A DNA stretch of 64,000 nucleotides from Brevundimonas sp. UBA4553. GTDB taxonomy: Bacteria > Pseudomonadota > Alphaproteobacteria > Caulobacterales > Caulobacteraceae. Both the position numbers and the translations under genes were made by a program. The notes under the pieces were generated by a model. That model did no database searches, was not told the DNA's origin, and saw only the letters and a list, made by a program, of their open reading frames with translations. Each line of letters begins with the position of its first letter. Positions within the stretch are counted from its first letter, which is position 1. The stretch covers positions 1-64,000 of the forward strand of contig NZ_DGLD01000001.1 in the NCBI RefSeq assembly GCF_002387245.1, written 5' to 3'. Of the stretch, positions 8,312 through 17,110 are shown piece after piece.

Positions 8312-9841
8312 TCATTCGGCGGCGATGATGGCCGCCTTCACCGCCCCGCGCCAGCCCTTGAGCAGCCGCGCCCTTTCCTCCTGCTTCATGCGTGGACGCC
8401 AGACCGCGGGGGCTTCCGCCGGCGCGGTCCACAGGACAGAGGTCAGGCCGACGCCGAAGGCCGCCAGCCGGGCCGCCCCCAGGGCCGTCATCTCCTGGAA
8501 GGCCGGGCGTTCGACCTCGAGCTCGCAGATGTCGGCGACGAACTGCATGGCGAAGGCATTCGCCGTGACCCCGCCGTCGACCTTCAGCCGGGTCAGCGGC
8601 GGCGCGCCGTCCCTGGCCAGGGCGTCCAGCAGGTCCCGCGTCTGGAAAGCCAGGCTCTCCAGCGCCGCGCGGACGAAGTGGGCCGGGCCGCTGTCGCGCG
8701 TCAGGCCGATGACGGTCCCCCGCGCCTCCGGCTCCCACCAGGGCGCGCCCAGGCCGGTGAAACCGGGGACCAGATAGACCCCGCCGTTGTCCTTCAGCGT
8801 CTGGGCCATGGCCTCGGACTGGCGCGAGTGCGAGATGACCTTCAGCCCATCGCGCAGCCACTGGATCGCCGAGCCGGCCGAGAAGATGGAGCCTTCCAGC
8901 GCATAGGCGACCTGACCATCCGCCGCATAGCCCAGCGTGCCGAGCAGCCGGCTGGTCGAGGCCACCGGCTGATCCCCGACATTGGCGACCAGAAAAGCCC
9001 CGGTCCCATAGGTGATCTTGGCGTCGCCGGCCGCCAGCGCCCCATGTCCCACCAGGGCCGCCTGCTGATCCCCCGCCGACCCGTGGATCGGCAAGGCCCG
9101 CCCGAGTAGGCTGGGGTCGCAGTCACCCAGATGATCGGCGCAGCCCCGGATCTCCGGCAGGGCCTCGATCGGCACGCCGAACAGGTCGCACAGATCCGCC
9201 CGCCATTGCCGCGTCCTGAGGTCCATCAGACTGGTGCGGCTGGCGTTGGTGGCGTCCGTGACGTGGCTCTGCCCGCCGGTCAGCTTCCAGATCAGCCAGG
9301 CGTCGATGGTGCCCAGCTTGACCTCACCCCGCGCCGCCCGCTCGCGCGCGCCCGGCACGGCGTCGAGCAACCAGGCGTATTTCGAGGCCGAGAAATAGGG
9401 ATCGAGAATCAGGCCGGTCGCGCCCTGTACCTCCGCCTCATGCCCCGCCGCCGCCAGCCGCGCCGTCGCGTCCGAGGTGCGCCGGTCCTGCCAGACGACG
9501 GCCCGATGCAGCGGCTCGCCCGTCGTCGCGTCCCAGATCACGGCGGTCTCGCGCTGGTTGGTGATGCCCACGGCGGCGAAGCGAGCGACGCCCCCTGCCT
9601 TCCGCACCACCTCACGGCAGGTCTGCAACGTGGCGCGCCAGATTTCGGCGGCGTCATGTTCGACCCAGCCCGATTGCGGGAAGTGCTGCGCCAGTTCGAT
9701 CTGGCTGACCGCCGCGGCGCTGAAGGCGCCTCCAATCTTGTCGCCTATCACGCTTTGCGCTGCTTGAGGCGTGACCTCAAACGCGATGGCCCGCGTCGAG
9801 GTGGTGCCCTGGTCGATGGCGAGGATCATGTTCGCTTGCAT
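8312..9841 (-). CDS. glpK: Glycerol kinase
   Basis: Phosphorylates glycerol to glycerol 3-phosphate with ATP. Translation from ATG 9841 gives 509 residues. FGGY-family hallmarks include ILAIDQGTTSTRAIAF at the N-terminus, NQRETAVIWD, GTIDAWLIWKLTGG, the ATP-site GSAGDQQAALVGHG, KITYGTGAF, and LKVDGGVTANAFAMQ near the C-terminus. The start is uncertain between 9841 and 9829 (MILAID); no strong Shine-Dalgarno is visible at either. Between RAIAFEVTP and IELAQHFPQSGW there are about a dozen residues more than in ordinary GlpK. The gene is divergent from the dehydratase gene (45 bases between starts); no glycerol facilitator gene is adjacent. Confidence 0.93.
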   Translation of the reverse strand: MQANMILAIDQGTTSTRAIAFEVTPQAAQSVIGDKIGGAFSAAAVSQIELAQHFPQSGWVEHDAAEIWRATLQTCREVVRKAGGVARFAAVGITNQRETAVIWDATTGEPLHRAVVWQDRRTSDATARLAAAGHEAEVQGATGLILDPYFSASKYAWLLDAVPGARERAARGEVKLGTIDAWLIWKLTGGQSHVTDATNASRTSLMDLRTRQWRADLCDLFGVPIEALPEIRGCADHLGDCDPSLLGRALPIHGSAGDQQAALVGHGALAAGDAKITYGTGAFLVANVGDQPVASTSRLLGTLGYAADGQVAYALEGSIFSAGSAIQWLRDGLKVISHSRQSEAMAQTLKDNGGVYLVPGFTGLGAPWWEPEARGTVIGLTRDSGPAHFVRAALESLAFQTRDLLDALARDGAPPLTRLKVDGGVTANAFAMQFVADICELEVERPAFQEMTALGAARLAAFGVGLTSVLWTAPAEAPAVWRPRMKQEERARLLKGWRGAVKAAIIAAE

Positions 9842-9886
9842 CAGGGGAGTTATGCAGAGGCGCAGGCTGAGCGTAAGAGGAAAGTC

Positions 9887-10861
9887 ATGCATACGCCCAG
9901 CTTCCAAGGCGTCGTCGACGCCGCCCGCCAGATCGCCCCCGCCGCCGTGCGCACCCCCCTGATCGAGCATCCGGCTCTGAATGCGGCCTTGGGCGGCCGC
10001 GTGTTGATGAAGGCCGAAACCCTGCAAGTCGCGGGCGCCTTCAAGTTTCGCGGGGCTTATAACCGCATCAGCCGCCTGACGGATGAGGAAAGGACGCGCG
10101 GCGTCGTGGCCTATTCGTCGGGCAACCACGCGCAAGGAGTCGCCGCCGCCGGCCAGGCCGTCGGGACCCGCGCCCTGATCGTCATGCCCTCCGACAGTCC
10201 GACGGTGAAGGTCGACGGCGTGCGCGCCTTCGGCGGCGAGGTGCGCTTCTACGACCGCTGGAGCGAGAGCCGCGAGGCCATCGGCGCCGAGATCGCGGCG
10301 GAACGCGGCTCCATCCTGGTCCCGCCCTTCGACGACCCCTTCGTCATCGAGGGCCAAGGCACGGTCGGCCTGGAGATGCTGGAACAGTTCGGGATCGAGA
10401 TGGACCAATTGCTGTGCGGCGCCTCGGGCGGCGGGCTGATCGCAGGGCTCAATCTGGTCATGGCCGAGCAGAGCCCCGACACCCGCGTCATCGTCGTCGA
10501 GCCCGAGGCCTTTGACGACACGCGCCGTTCGCTGGCGGCCGGTGAACGCACGGCCCATCCGCAGGGTGCGCCTTCGATCTGCGACGCCCTGATGGCCCCC
10601 ATGCCCGGCGCCCTGACCTGGCCGATCAATCAGAGACTGGCCGGCGCCGTGACCGTCACTGACGCCGAGGTCGCCGAAGCCATGCGCTTCGCTTACCGCT
10701 GGCTCAAGCTGGTGATCGAGCCGGGCGGCGCCGTGTCCCTGGCGGCCTTGCTGGCGGGCAAGGTCGCCGCCGAGGGCCTGACCACCGGCGTCGTCCTGTC
10801 CGGCGGCAATGTCGATCCGGGCCTGTTCGCCGCCATCATCGAGGGACGGTTCGAGGGCTGA
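9887..10861 (+). CDS. Threonine/serine dehydratase family PLP enzyme
   Basis: A fold-type II PLP enzyme of 324 residues without a C-terminal regulatory ACT domain, so it resembles catabolic threonine dehydratase (TdcB), serine racemase or threo-3-hydroxyaspartate ammonia-lyase rather than biosynthetic IlvA. The Schiff-base lysine is in GAFKFRGAYN (about residue 50), the substrate loop is SSGNHAQGVA (about 78), and the PLP-phosphate glycine loop is GASGGGLIAG (about 180). It starts at ATG 9887 with AAGAGG six bases upstream. The true substrate cannot be decided from sequence. The MaoC gene follows 61 bases later on the same strand. Confidence 0.88.
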   Translation: MHTPSFQGVVDAARQIAPAAVRTPLIEHPALNAALGGRVLMKAETLQVAGAFKFRGAYNRISRLTDEERTRGVVAYSSGNHAQGVAAAGQAVGTRALIVMPSDSPTVKVDGVRAFGGEVRFYDRWSESREAIGAEIAAERGSILVPPFDDPFVIEGQGTVGLEMLEQFGIEMDQLLCGASGGGLIAGLNLVMAEQSPDTRVIVVEPEAFDDTRRSLAAGERTAHPQGAPSICDALMAPMPGALTWPINQRLAGAVTVTDAEVAEAMRFAYRWLKLVIEPGGAVSLAALLAGKVAAEGLTTGVVLSGGNVDPGLFAAIIEGRFEG

Positions 10862-10922
10862 TCTTCCCCCTCTTGCGCCCGCCCGCGACGCAGGCAAGGC
10901 TGCGTCAAACGGAGGGGCCACG

Positions 10923-11390
10923 ATGACGAAGTCGAGCGATCTGCCATCCCTGATCGGCCAGGAGGTCGGCGTCAGCCGCTGGATCACGATCGACCAGGCC
11001 CGGATCGACGCCTTCGCCCGGATCACAGAGGACGAACAGTTCATCCATGTCGATCCCGAGCGGGCGAAAGCCACCCCGTTCGGCGGAACCATCGCCCATG
11101 GTTTTCTGACCCTCAGCCTGGCCTCGGCCATGAGCTATGACGCGGTCGCCCCGCTGGACGGCGTGGTCATGGGCGTCAACTACGGCTTCGACAAGCTGCG
11201 CTTTCTCGCCCCCGTGCCGGCCGGGTCCAGGATCCGCGGCCGTTTCAAGCTGCTGTCCGCCGAGAACAAGGGGGCCCAGGACGGCGTGACCCGCTGGCTG
11301 CTGAAGCACGAGCTGACCGTCGAGATCGAGGGCGGCGACAAGCCCGCCCTGATCGCCGAATGGTTGGGGATGCAGATGGCGAAGGGCTGA
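10923..11390 (+). CDS. MaoC-family (R)-specific enoyl-CoA hydratase-like protein
   Basis: A hot-dog-fold protein of 155 residues. WITIDQARIDAFARITEDEQFIH and IHVDPERA carry the hydratase-2 Asp/His dyad (D of the ITEDEQ segment and H of IAHGFLTLS), and FGGTIAHGFLTLSL is the signature block. The expected reaction is reversible hydration of 2-enoyl-CoA, feeding beta-oxidation or PHA precursor supply. It starts at ATG 10923 after GGAGGGGCCACG, a strong ribosome-binding site. The substrate chain length is unknown. Confidence 0.88.
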   Translation: MTKSSDLPSLIGQEVGVSRWITIDQARIDAFARITEDEQFIHVDPERAKATPFGGTIAHGFLTLSLASAMSYDAVAPLDGVVMGVNYGFDKLRFLAPVPAGSRIRGRFKLLSAENKGAQDGVTRWLLKHELTVEIEGGDKPALIAEWLGMQMAKG

Positions 11391-11485
11391 AACCCCGCCT
11401 GTTTCCGACGCTGGACAAGACCGGGATAACGGCGCTCCAGTAGGCGACAATCATCCGGGCACGTCAGATCGAGGGAGGCTGGACC

Positions 11486-13153
11486 GTGCACCTACACCTG
11501 CTTTCCGCGTTCGACGGCCTGTCCTTCGCCGTGGCCGTCTTTGCGGCCTGGACGGCGCTGGACCTGTTCCAGCACGTGCGGGCGCATCAGGGCGGCGCGC
11601 GGCTGGCCTGGCTGGCCACGGCAGGGGTGGCCATGGGCGGGGGCATCTGGTCGATGCACTTCATCGCCATGCTGGGCTTCGACCCCGGCGCGCCCGTTCG
11701 CTACGACCCCGCGCTGACGGTCGTCTCCTTCGTCCTGGCGGCCGCAGGCTCCAGCTTCGCCTTCCTCATCGCCGCAGGCCGCTCGGATCGCAGCCGCATG
11801 ATCCTGGCTGGCCTGGTCATGGGGACCGGCATCTGCGCCATGCACTATGTCGGGATGGCCGCGCTGAGGACCTCGGCCAGCCTCAGCTATACGCCCGGTC
11901 TGGTCGTCGTCTCGGCGGCCATCGCCCTGATCGCCTCGATCGCCGCCCTGTTCGCGGTGAAGCAGGATCGCTCGGCCCCCTGGCGACTGGCTGCGGCCCT
12001 GATCCTGGGCCTGGCGGTGGCCGGCATGCACCACACGGCGATGGCAGCGCTGACCGTGACGCAGACCGCCGCAGCGGGCGATCCGCTGGGCGCGCCGCCG
12101 CTGATCCTGGCCATCGGCGTCGCCGCCGTGACCATTCTCATCCTGCTCCTGCCGCTGGCCGCCTCCATGATGGGACAGAGGGACAAGCTGATCTCCATCA
12201 TCGACGCGGGCGGGGTCGGCTATTGGGAGCTGACCTTGCCGGCCCAGACCCTCTGGCTGTCCGGTCGGGCGCGCAAATATCTCGGCCTGGCGCGCGGCGA
12301 GCCCTTCGCGGCGCGCGATCTCGCCCGCAAGCTGAAGCCCGAAGATCTGATCCGGCGGACCGAGACCCTGGAGCGGGCCCTCAAGGGCGAGGGCGACTAT
12401 GCCGCGGAATACCAGCTGCGCGACAGCGGCCGCTGGCTGCAGGTGCAGGGCCGGTTGATCCGTTCACGGTCGGGACGGCCGATGAAGCTGGCGGGCGTCA
12501 TCACCGACGTGACCGACCGGCATCAGGCCTTCGCCGCCCTGGCCACCAGCGAGCATCGCCAGCGCCTGCTGATCAACGAGCTGAATCACCGGGTCAAGAA
12601 CACCATGGCCACGATCCAGTCGATCGCCGCCCTGACGGCCCGGCGCTCGACCAGCATCGAGGACTTCATGCGTCTGTTCGAGGCGCGGCTGATCGCCCTG
12701 TCGGACACCCACAACCTGCTGACCGCCAATGGCTGGGAGCGCGCCCGTCTGCGCGACCTGGTGTTGCAGGAGTTCCGCCCCTACGCCGAGGACCGGCTCA
12801 GGATGCAGGGACCGGACGTGACCCTGGAGGCGGAGCAGGCCCTTTCGATGGGTCTGATCCTGCACGAACTGGTCACCAACGCCGCCAAGTACGGCGCCCT
12901 CAGCCGCCCGCAGGAGGCCGCGGGCTGCGTCGACGTGATCTGGACCCCCGCTGACGACGAGGGCCGGATCACGCTGGACTGGATCGAGAGCGGCGGCCCG
13001 ACCGTGGCCCCGCCGACCCGCTCAGGCTTCGGCTCCCGCCTGATCGACACCAGCGTGCGCGGCACGCTGAGGGGCTCGGCCAGCATGGACTACGCCGCGG
13101 GCCGACTGCATTGCCGCCTGACCTTCCGACCCGGCGGCGCGCCAAAGACCTAG
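11486..13153 (+). CDS. MHYT-PAS-HWE sensor histidine kinase
   Basis: A membrane sensor kinase of 555 residues. The N-terminal half is an MHYT domain with three His/Met repeats in membrane helices (SMHFIAM near 56, AMHYVGM near 118, GMHHTAM near 180), proposed in the literature to bind copper or sense O2, CO or NO. It is followed by a PAS fold (IDAGGVGYWELTL to VITDVTDRHQ) and an HWE/HisKA_2 kinase core: H-box LINELNHRVKNTMATIQSI, the WE element NGWERARLRDLV, and N-box LILHELVTNAAKYGAL. No response regulator is adjacent, so it is an orphan. HWE kinases in this clade often feed the PhyR/EcfG general stress pathway, but nothing local shows that. It overlaps the Gfo/Idh/MocA gene by 4 bases tail to tail. 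Confidence 0.92.
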   Translation: MHLHLLSAFDGLSFAVAVFAAWTALDLFQHVRAHQGGARLAWLATAGVAMGGGIWSMHFIAMLGFDPGAPVRYDPALTVVSFVLAAAGSSFAFLIAAGRSDRSRMILAGLVMGTGICAMHYVGMAALRTSASLSYTPGLVVVSAAIALIASIAALFAVKQDRSAPWRLAAALILGLAVAGMHHTAMAALTVTQTAAAGDPLGAPPLILAIGVAAVTILILLLPLAASMMGQRDKLISIIDAGGVGYWELTLPAQTLWLSGRARKYLGLARGEPFAARDLARKLKPEDLIRRTETLERALKGEGDYAAEYQLRDSGRWLQVQGRLIRSRSGRPMKLAGVITDVTDRHQAFAALATSEHRQRLLINELNHRVKNTMATIQSIAALTARRSTSIEDFMRLFEARLIALSDTHNLLTANGWERARLRDLVLQEFRPYAEDRLRMQGPDVTLEAEQALSMGLILHELVTNAAKYGALSRPQEAAGCVDVIWTPADDEGRITLDWIESGGPTVAPPTRSGFGSRLIDTSVRGTLRGSASMDYAAGRLHCRLTFRPGGAPKT

Positions 13154-14082
13154 GGTTCGCCGAGGCAGCGCAGGGCGACTTCCAGATTGCGCAGGCCGTC
13201 CTCGCCGCTGACCGCCGCCGTCTCGCCCGCGCGAATGGCGTGGATGAAGGCCTCGTGTTCCTTCTTCAGCGGTTCGGCCGGCCAGGAGTTGAGCATTCGC
13301 GTCGAATAGGAACCGTCCGGCTGCTGGCCGAAGTACTCGGTCACCTGACGGGTGATCAGGTCGGCGACGATGAAGCGGTTCTTGGTGGCGACCTGCAGGG
13401 TGCGGGTCTTGTAGGGGGTGACCCAGTTGGTGGTGATGTGGGCGATCACGTCATTGGCCATGCGGAACTGCAACAGGGCCGAATCCTCGCGCGAGGCATG
13501 GGTGTGGCCCAGCAGCGACTGGACCTCGACCACTTCCGACCCCGTCAGGTGACGGATGATGTCGATGTCGTGCACGGCCAGGTCGATCACCACGCCGACC
13601 TCGCCCATGCGCGGCGGGAAGGGGCCGACGCGGGTGATCTGGATGGAGATGATCTCGTCGCCGTCGATGGCGCGCTTGACCGTGTCCACCGCCGGGTTGA
13701 AGCGCTCGACATGGCCGACCATCAGCACGCGGTTGTTGGTCTTGGCCGCGTCGATCATGGCCTGGGCGTCGGCGACGGTCGCCGCGATCGGCTTCTCGAC
13801 CAGCACATGAACGCCCGCGTTCAGCAGGGCCACGCCCAGCTCGGCGTGATAGCGGTTCGGCGTGGCGATGACGGCGGCGTCCAGACCGGCGGCGACGAAC
13901 GCTTGCGCCGTGGTCACGGCGGTCGCGCCATAGGCTTCGGCCACGCCCTCGGCCGTCACGGCGTCGGGATCGAACACGGTCGTCAGTTCGACGTCGCGCA
14001 GTTCGGACAGGACGCGGGCGTGGTTGCGGCCCATGACGCCGGCGCCGGCGACGCCGATCTTGAGAGGGGTCTGCTGGGTCAT
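13150..14082 (-). CDS. Gfo/Idh/MocA-family sugar oxidoreductase
   Basis: An NAD-dependent dehydrogenase of 310 residues: N-terminal Rossmann motif IGVAGAGVMGRNHARVL, the family EKPIA motif in VLVEKPIAAT near residue 95, and GHVERFNPAV. The C-terminal alpha/beta domain contains VIDLAVHDIDIIRHL with the catalytic-site His/Asp. Paired with the DegT-type aminotransferase (4-base gap, same strand) it resembles the WbpB-WbpE pair that oxidises and transaminates UDP-GlcNAc-derived sugars for O-antigen; the assignment to that exact substrate is inference. Confidence 0.88.
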   Translation of the reverse strand: MTQQTPLKIGVAGAGVMGRNHARVLSELRDVELTTVFDPDAVTAEGVAEAYGATAVTTAQAFVAAGLDAAVIATPNRYHAELGVALLNAGVHVLVEKPIAATVADAQAMIDAAKTNNRVLMVGHVERFNPAVDTVKRAIDGDEIISIQITRVGPFPPRMGEVGVVIDLAVHDIDIIRHLTGSEVVEVQSLLGHTHASREDSALLQFRMANDVIAHITTNWVTPYKTRTLQVATKNRFIVADLITRQVTEYFGQQPDGSYSTRMLNSWPAEPLKKEHEAFIHAIRAGETAAVSGEDGLRNLEVALRCLGEP

Positions 14083-14086
14083 GGGA

Positions 14087-15247
14087 TCAGGCCTTGAAGC
14101 TGGCGACGGCGGCGATGATGCGGTCTTGCGTCGCCGCGTCCAGGTCCGCGTGCATCGGCAGGCTGATGACGCGCTCCATCAGACGCTCGGTCACCGGCAG
14201 ACCCTGCGGGCCGCGCGGATAGTGGGCGTAGGCAGGCTGCAGGTGCAGCGGGATCGGATAATAGACCGCCGTGGGGACGCCCTCGGCCTTCAGATGGGCG
14301 GCCAGACCGTCACGGTCCTCATGCTCGATGGTGTATTGCGCCCAGTTCGAGACATTGCCAGCCGGCACGTCCGGCACAGCGGCGACGTGGGGACGCAGGC
14401 CCTCGTTGTAGCGCGCCGCGGCGGCGTTGCGCCACTCGATCTCCTGGCCGAAGACCTTCAGCTTCTCGATCAGGACGGCGGCCTGGATGGTGTCCAGACG
14501 GCTGTTCAGGCCGATGCGCATGTTCAGGTATTTGGGGTCGTGGTCGAAGGTCTTGTCCTTCAGGTCGATGGCCACCGCCTTGCCGTGCACGCGGATGGAA
14601 TCGATCAGCTGGGCCAGGTCGTCGTCATTGGTCAGCACCGCCCCGCCGTCGCCGTAGCAACCCAGCGGCTTGGCCGGGAAGAAGCTGGTGGTGGTGATGT
14701 CGGCCCACTTCAGCGGATGTTCGCCATTGATCGTGCAGCCGAAGCCCTGGGCCGAATCCGAGATCAGCTTCAGGCCGTGCTTGTCGCAGATGGCCTTGAT
14801 GGCCGGATAGTCGGCGGGCTGGCCGAACAGGTCGACGGCGATGACCACGCGGGGCTTCAGACGGCCTTCCTTCAGCGTCGCCTCGATGGCCGCCTCCAGA
14901 TGGGCCGGGTCCATATTGTAGGTCGTCGCGTCCACGTCGATGAAGACCGGCTCGGCGTCGAACCAGGGCACCACCTCGGCGGTGGCGGCGAAGGTGAAGC
15001 TGGGCACGAAGACGGCGTCGCCGCGACCGACGCCCCAGGCCATCAGCGGCAGGGCCAGGGCGTCGGTGCCGTTGGCGCAGCCCAGGGCGTACTTCGCCTG
15101 ACCGAAGGCGGCCAGATCGGCCTCGAACTGGCGCACCTGCGGGCCCATGACCCAGGCGCCGCCGACAACGGCCTCCTGGACGGCGGCCTCGATCTTGCCG
15201 CCGAGGCGAAGGCGCTGGGCCTGAAGGTCGATAAAGGGAAGGGTCAT
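14087..15247 (-). CDS. DegT/DnrJ/EryC1/StrS sugar aminotransferase (WbpE-like)
   Basis: A PLP-dependent nucleotide-sugar aminotransferase of 386 residues. FIDLQAQRLRLGGKI at the start, GCANGTDALALPLMA (PLP-phosphate binding), ISDSAQGFG, and the PLP lysine in SFFPAKPLGCYGDGGA near residue 190 are typical. It starts at ATG 15247; an upstream in-frame ATG at 15319 would add only an arginine/proline-rich tail. It is the first gene of a two-gene unit with the Gfo/Idh/MocA dehydrogenase. Expected to make a 3- or 4-amino sugar for lipopolysaccharide or another surface glycan. Confidence 0.9.
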   Translation of the reverse strand: MTLPFIDLQAQRLRLGGKIEAAVQEAVVGGAWVMGPQVRQFEADLAAFGQAKYALGCANGTDALALPLMAWGVGRGDAVFVPSFTFAATAEVVPWFDAEPVFIDVDATTYNMDPAHLEAAIEATLKEGRLKPRVVIAVDLFGQPADYPAIKAICDKHGLKLISDSAQGFGCTINGEHPLKWADITTTSFFPAKPLGCYGDGGAVLTNDDDLAQLIDSIRVHGKAVAIDLKDKTFDHDPKYLNMRIGLNSRLDTIQAAVLIEKLKVFGQEIEWRNAAAARYNEGLRPHVAAVPDVPAGNVSNWAQYTIEHEDRDGLAAHLKAEGVPTAVYYPIPLHLQPAYAHYPRGPQGLPVTERLMERVISLPMHADLDAATQDRIIAAVASFKA

Positions 15248-15446
15248 GAAGGGTCGCTCTCTCGGTGGGGGCCGCGCAGGCGGAACTCGGTTCGGCGCGC
15301 GGACGCGAAGGCGGATCAAAGGTCTTGGGCGCGTCCTACCAAAGCCCGGGGCCTCTCGACAAACCCGCGAGGGTCACTTCGCGTTGCCGGTTGCAACGAA
15401 AACCGTGCTTGGCAAAGCTGACGACCCTGCCTAAGGCCGAGCCCAT

Positions 15447-16553
15447 ATGACGCTTTCGACCACACAGACCCGGGTTCGTGACTGGCTGTTCGACCAGGCC
15501 CTGCCCCTGTGGGCGAAGGCCGGGCTCGATGACGAGGGCCTCTTCCTCGAGAAACTGGATTTCGACGGTCGCCCGATCACGGGCGCGGCCCGCCGCACAC
15601 GGGTCCAGGCGCGTCAGGTCTATGTGTTCGCCGAAGCCGCGTCGCTCGGCTGGACCGAGGGCGAAGCGGTCGCCCGGCGCGGTCTGGACGCCCTGATCCG
15701 CAACCATCGTCGCGCCGATGATCTGTGGGTGCGCGCGGTCGACGACACGGGCGCCGTGATCGACCCGACGCCGGACCTCTACGACCTGGCCTTCGTGCTG
15801 TTCGCCCTGGCCGTCGCCCACCGGGTGTTACGGGACGAACGCGCCCTGCCCCTGGCCCTGTCCACGCTTGTCGCCATCGAGACGCGGATGGCCGACCCGA
15901 TCCATGGCGGCTGGCAGGAAGCCCTGCCGCCCGTCCTGCCGCGCCGACAGAACCCGCATATGCACATGCTGGAGGCCCTGCTGGCCTGGCAGGCCGTCTC
16001 TCCCGACCCCGCCTTCGAGGCGGCGGCGCGGTCAGTGCTGGACCTGTTCAACCGGCGGTTCTTCGACCGCGAACACCTGATGCTCGGCGAGTTCTTCACC
16101 GCAGACTGGACAGCAGCCCCCGGCGCCGCCGGTCAGGTGATCGAGCCCGGCCATCACATGGAATGGATCTGGCTGCTGGACCAGGCGAGCCGCCTCGGCC
16201 TCGACGGCCACGCTCGACAGGCTGACGCCCTCCTCGCCTCGGCCCTGACCAATGGCGTCAACGCCCGGGGCCTGCTGGTCCGCGAAGTCGACCGCATCGG
16301 CGTGGTTCGCGACGGCGGTTACCGTCTGTGGGCCCAGACCGAGGCCATCCGCACCCTGCTGCTGCGCGGCCGGGCCGAACAGGCTTTCGCCCTGACCGAG
16401 ACCCTGTTCGCCACCCATCTGGCGACCGCCGTCCCGGGCCTGTGGATCGACAGCTACGACGCCGAGGGGCGCCCGCTGGACACGGCCGTTCCCGCCTCGA
16501 CCCTCTATCACCTGATGACCGCCTTCTCGGCCCTGCTGACGGTCCCCGCATGA
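15447..16553 (+). CDS. AGE-family sugar epimerase/isomerase (probable mannose-6-phosphate isomerase type)
   Basis: An (alpha/alpha)6-barrel enzyme of 368 residues related to N-acylglucosamine 2-epimerase. Conserved blocks include TRVQARQVYVFAEA, QNPHMHMLEALLAW, EPGHHMEWIWLLDQ (catalytic His region) and GYRLWAQTEAIRTLL. These match the bacterial AGE branch that isomerises mannose or mannose 6-phosphate and is often linked to GDP-mannose supply. Its stop codon overlaps the start of the HAD phosphatase gene (ATGA), so the two are translationally coupled. With the divergent aminotransferase pair it suggests a small surface-polysaccharide precursor locus. Confidence 0.85.
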   Translation: MTLSTTQTRVRDWLFDQALPLWAKAGLDDEGLFLEKLDFDGRPITGAARRTRVQARQVYVFAEAASLGWTEGEAVARRGLDALIRNHRRADDLWVRAVDDTGAVIDPTPDLYDLAFVLFALAVAHRVLRDERALPLALSTLVAIETRMADPIHGGWQEALPPVLPRRQNPHMHMLEALLAWQAVSPDPAFEAAARSVLDLFNRRFFDREHLMLGEFFTADWTAAPGAAGQVIEPGHHMEWIWLLDQASRLGLDGHARQADALLASALTNGVNARGLLVREVDRIGVVRDGGYRLWAQTEAIRTLLLRGRAEQAFALTETLFATHLATAVPGLWIDSYDAEGRPLDTAVPASTLYHLMTAFSALLTVPA

Positions 16554-17056
16554 GCCGGCCGGCTGCATTTCTCGACCGCGACGGCGTCCTGATCGTCGAC
16601 TGCGGCTTTCCGCACCGGCCGGACCAGCTGGTCCTGATCCCCGGCGCCGCCGAGGCGGTGAAGCGACTGAACGACGCGGGCTATGTCGCGGTCATCGTCA
16701 CCAACCAGTCGGGCGTGGCGCGCGGGATGTTCAGCGAGGAGACCATGCACGGCTTCAACGCCCTGCTGGTCGCGCGGCTGGCCGAAGGCGGGGCGCGCAT
16801 CGACGCCGTCTACGCCGCGCCCCACCACCCCGAGGCCGTCGACGACCGCTATCGGCACCCCGACCACCCGGACCGCAAGCCCAATCCGGGCATGCTGCTT
16901 AAGGCCATCGCCGAGCACGACCTCGACCCGTCCCGCTCCCTGATGATCGGCGACAACCCCTCGGACATGGAGGCGGCCCGGCGCGCGGGCGTTGCCGGCT
17001 ATCTGTTCGAAGACGATGACCTCGATCAATTCGTCGCGGCCATCCTCGCGACCTGA
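16550..17056 (+). CDS. GmhB-like HAD phosphatase (heptose/sugar bisphosphatase family)
   Basis: A HAD-IIIA phosphatase of 168 residues. AAFLDRDGVLIVD carries the nucleophile and general acid/base aspartates, VIVTNQSGVARG is motif II, and RKPNPGML and MIGDNPSDMEAA are motifs III and IV. The family is that of D,D-heptose 1,7-bisphosphate 7-phosphatase and the HisB N-domain. Odd: the zinc loop of GmhB normally has three cysteines, but here the corresponding stretch APHHPEAVDDRYRHPDHPDR has none. Zinc may be absent or differently held, and the substrate may differ. It starts at ATG 16550 inside the end of the AGE gene. Confidence 0.83.
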   Translation: MSRPAAFLDRDGVLIVDCGFPHRPDQLVLIPGAAEAVKRLNDAGYVAVIVTNQSGVARGMFSEETMHGFNALLVARLAEGGARIDAVYAAPHHPEAVDDRYRHPDHPDRKPNPGMLLKAIAEHDLDPSRSLMIGDNPSDMEAARRAGVAGYLFEDDDLDQFVAAILAT

Positions 17057-17110
17057 TCGCAATTCTTCATCCGGTGAATTAGGCTGGCGTCGACGCTGGA
17101 GACACGCCCG

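Noticed and set aside
9842..11131. Large N-terminal extension of glpK
   Set aside because: The frame stays open through the dehydratase and MaoC genes on the other strand; glycerol kinase similarity begins only at ILAIDQGTT near 9829.
12223..12954. Plus-strand frame inside the histidine kinase gene
   Set aside because: Arg/Pro/Gly-rich frame-shifted shadow; the kinase motifs are intact in the main frame.
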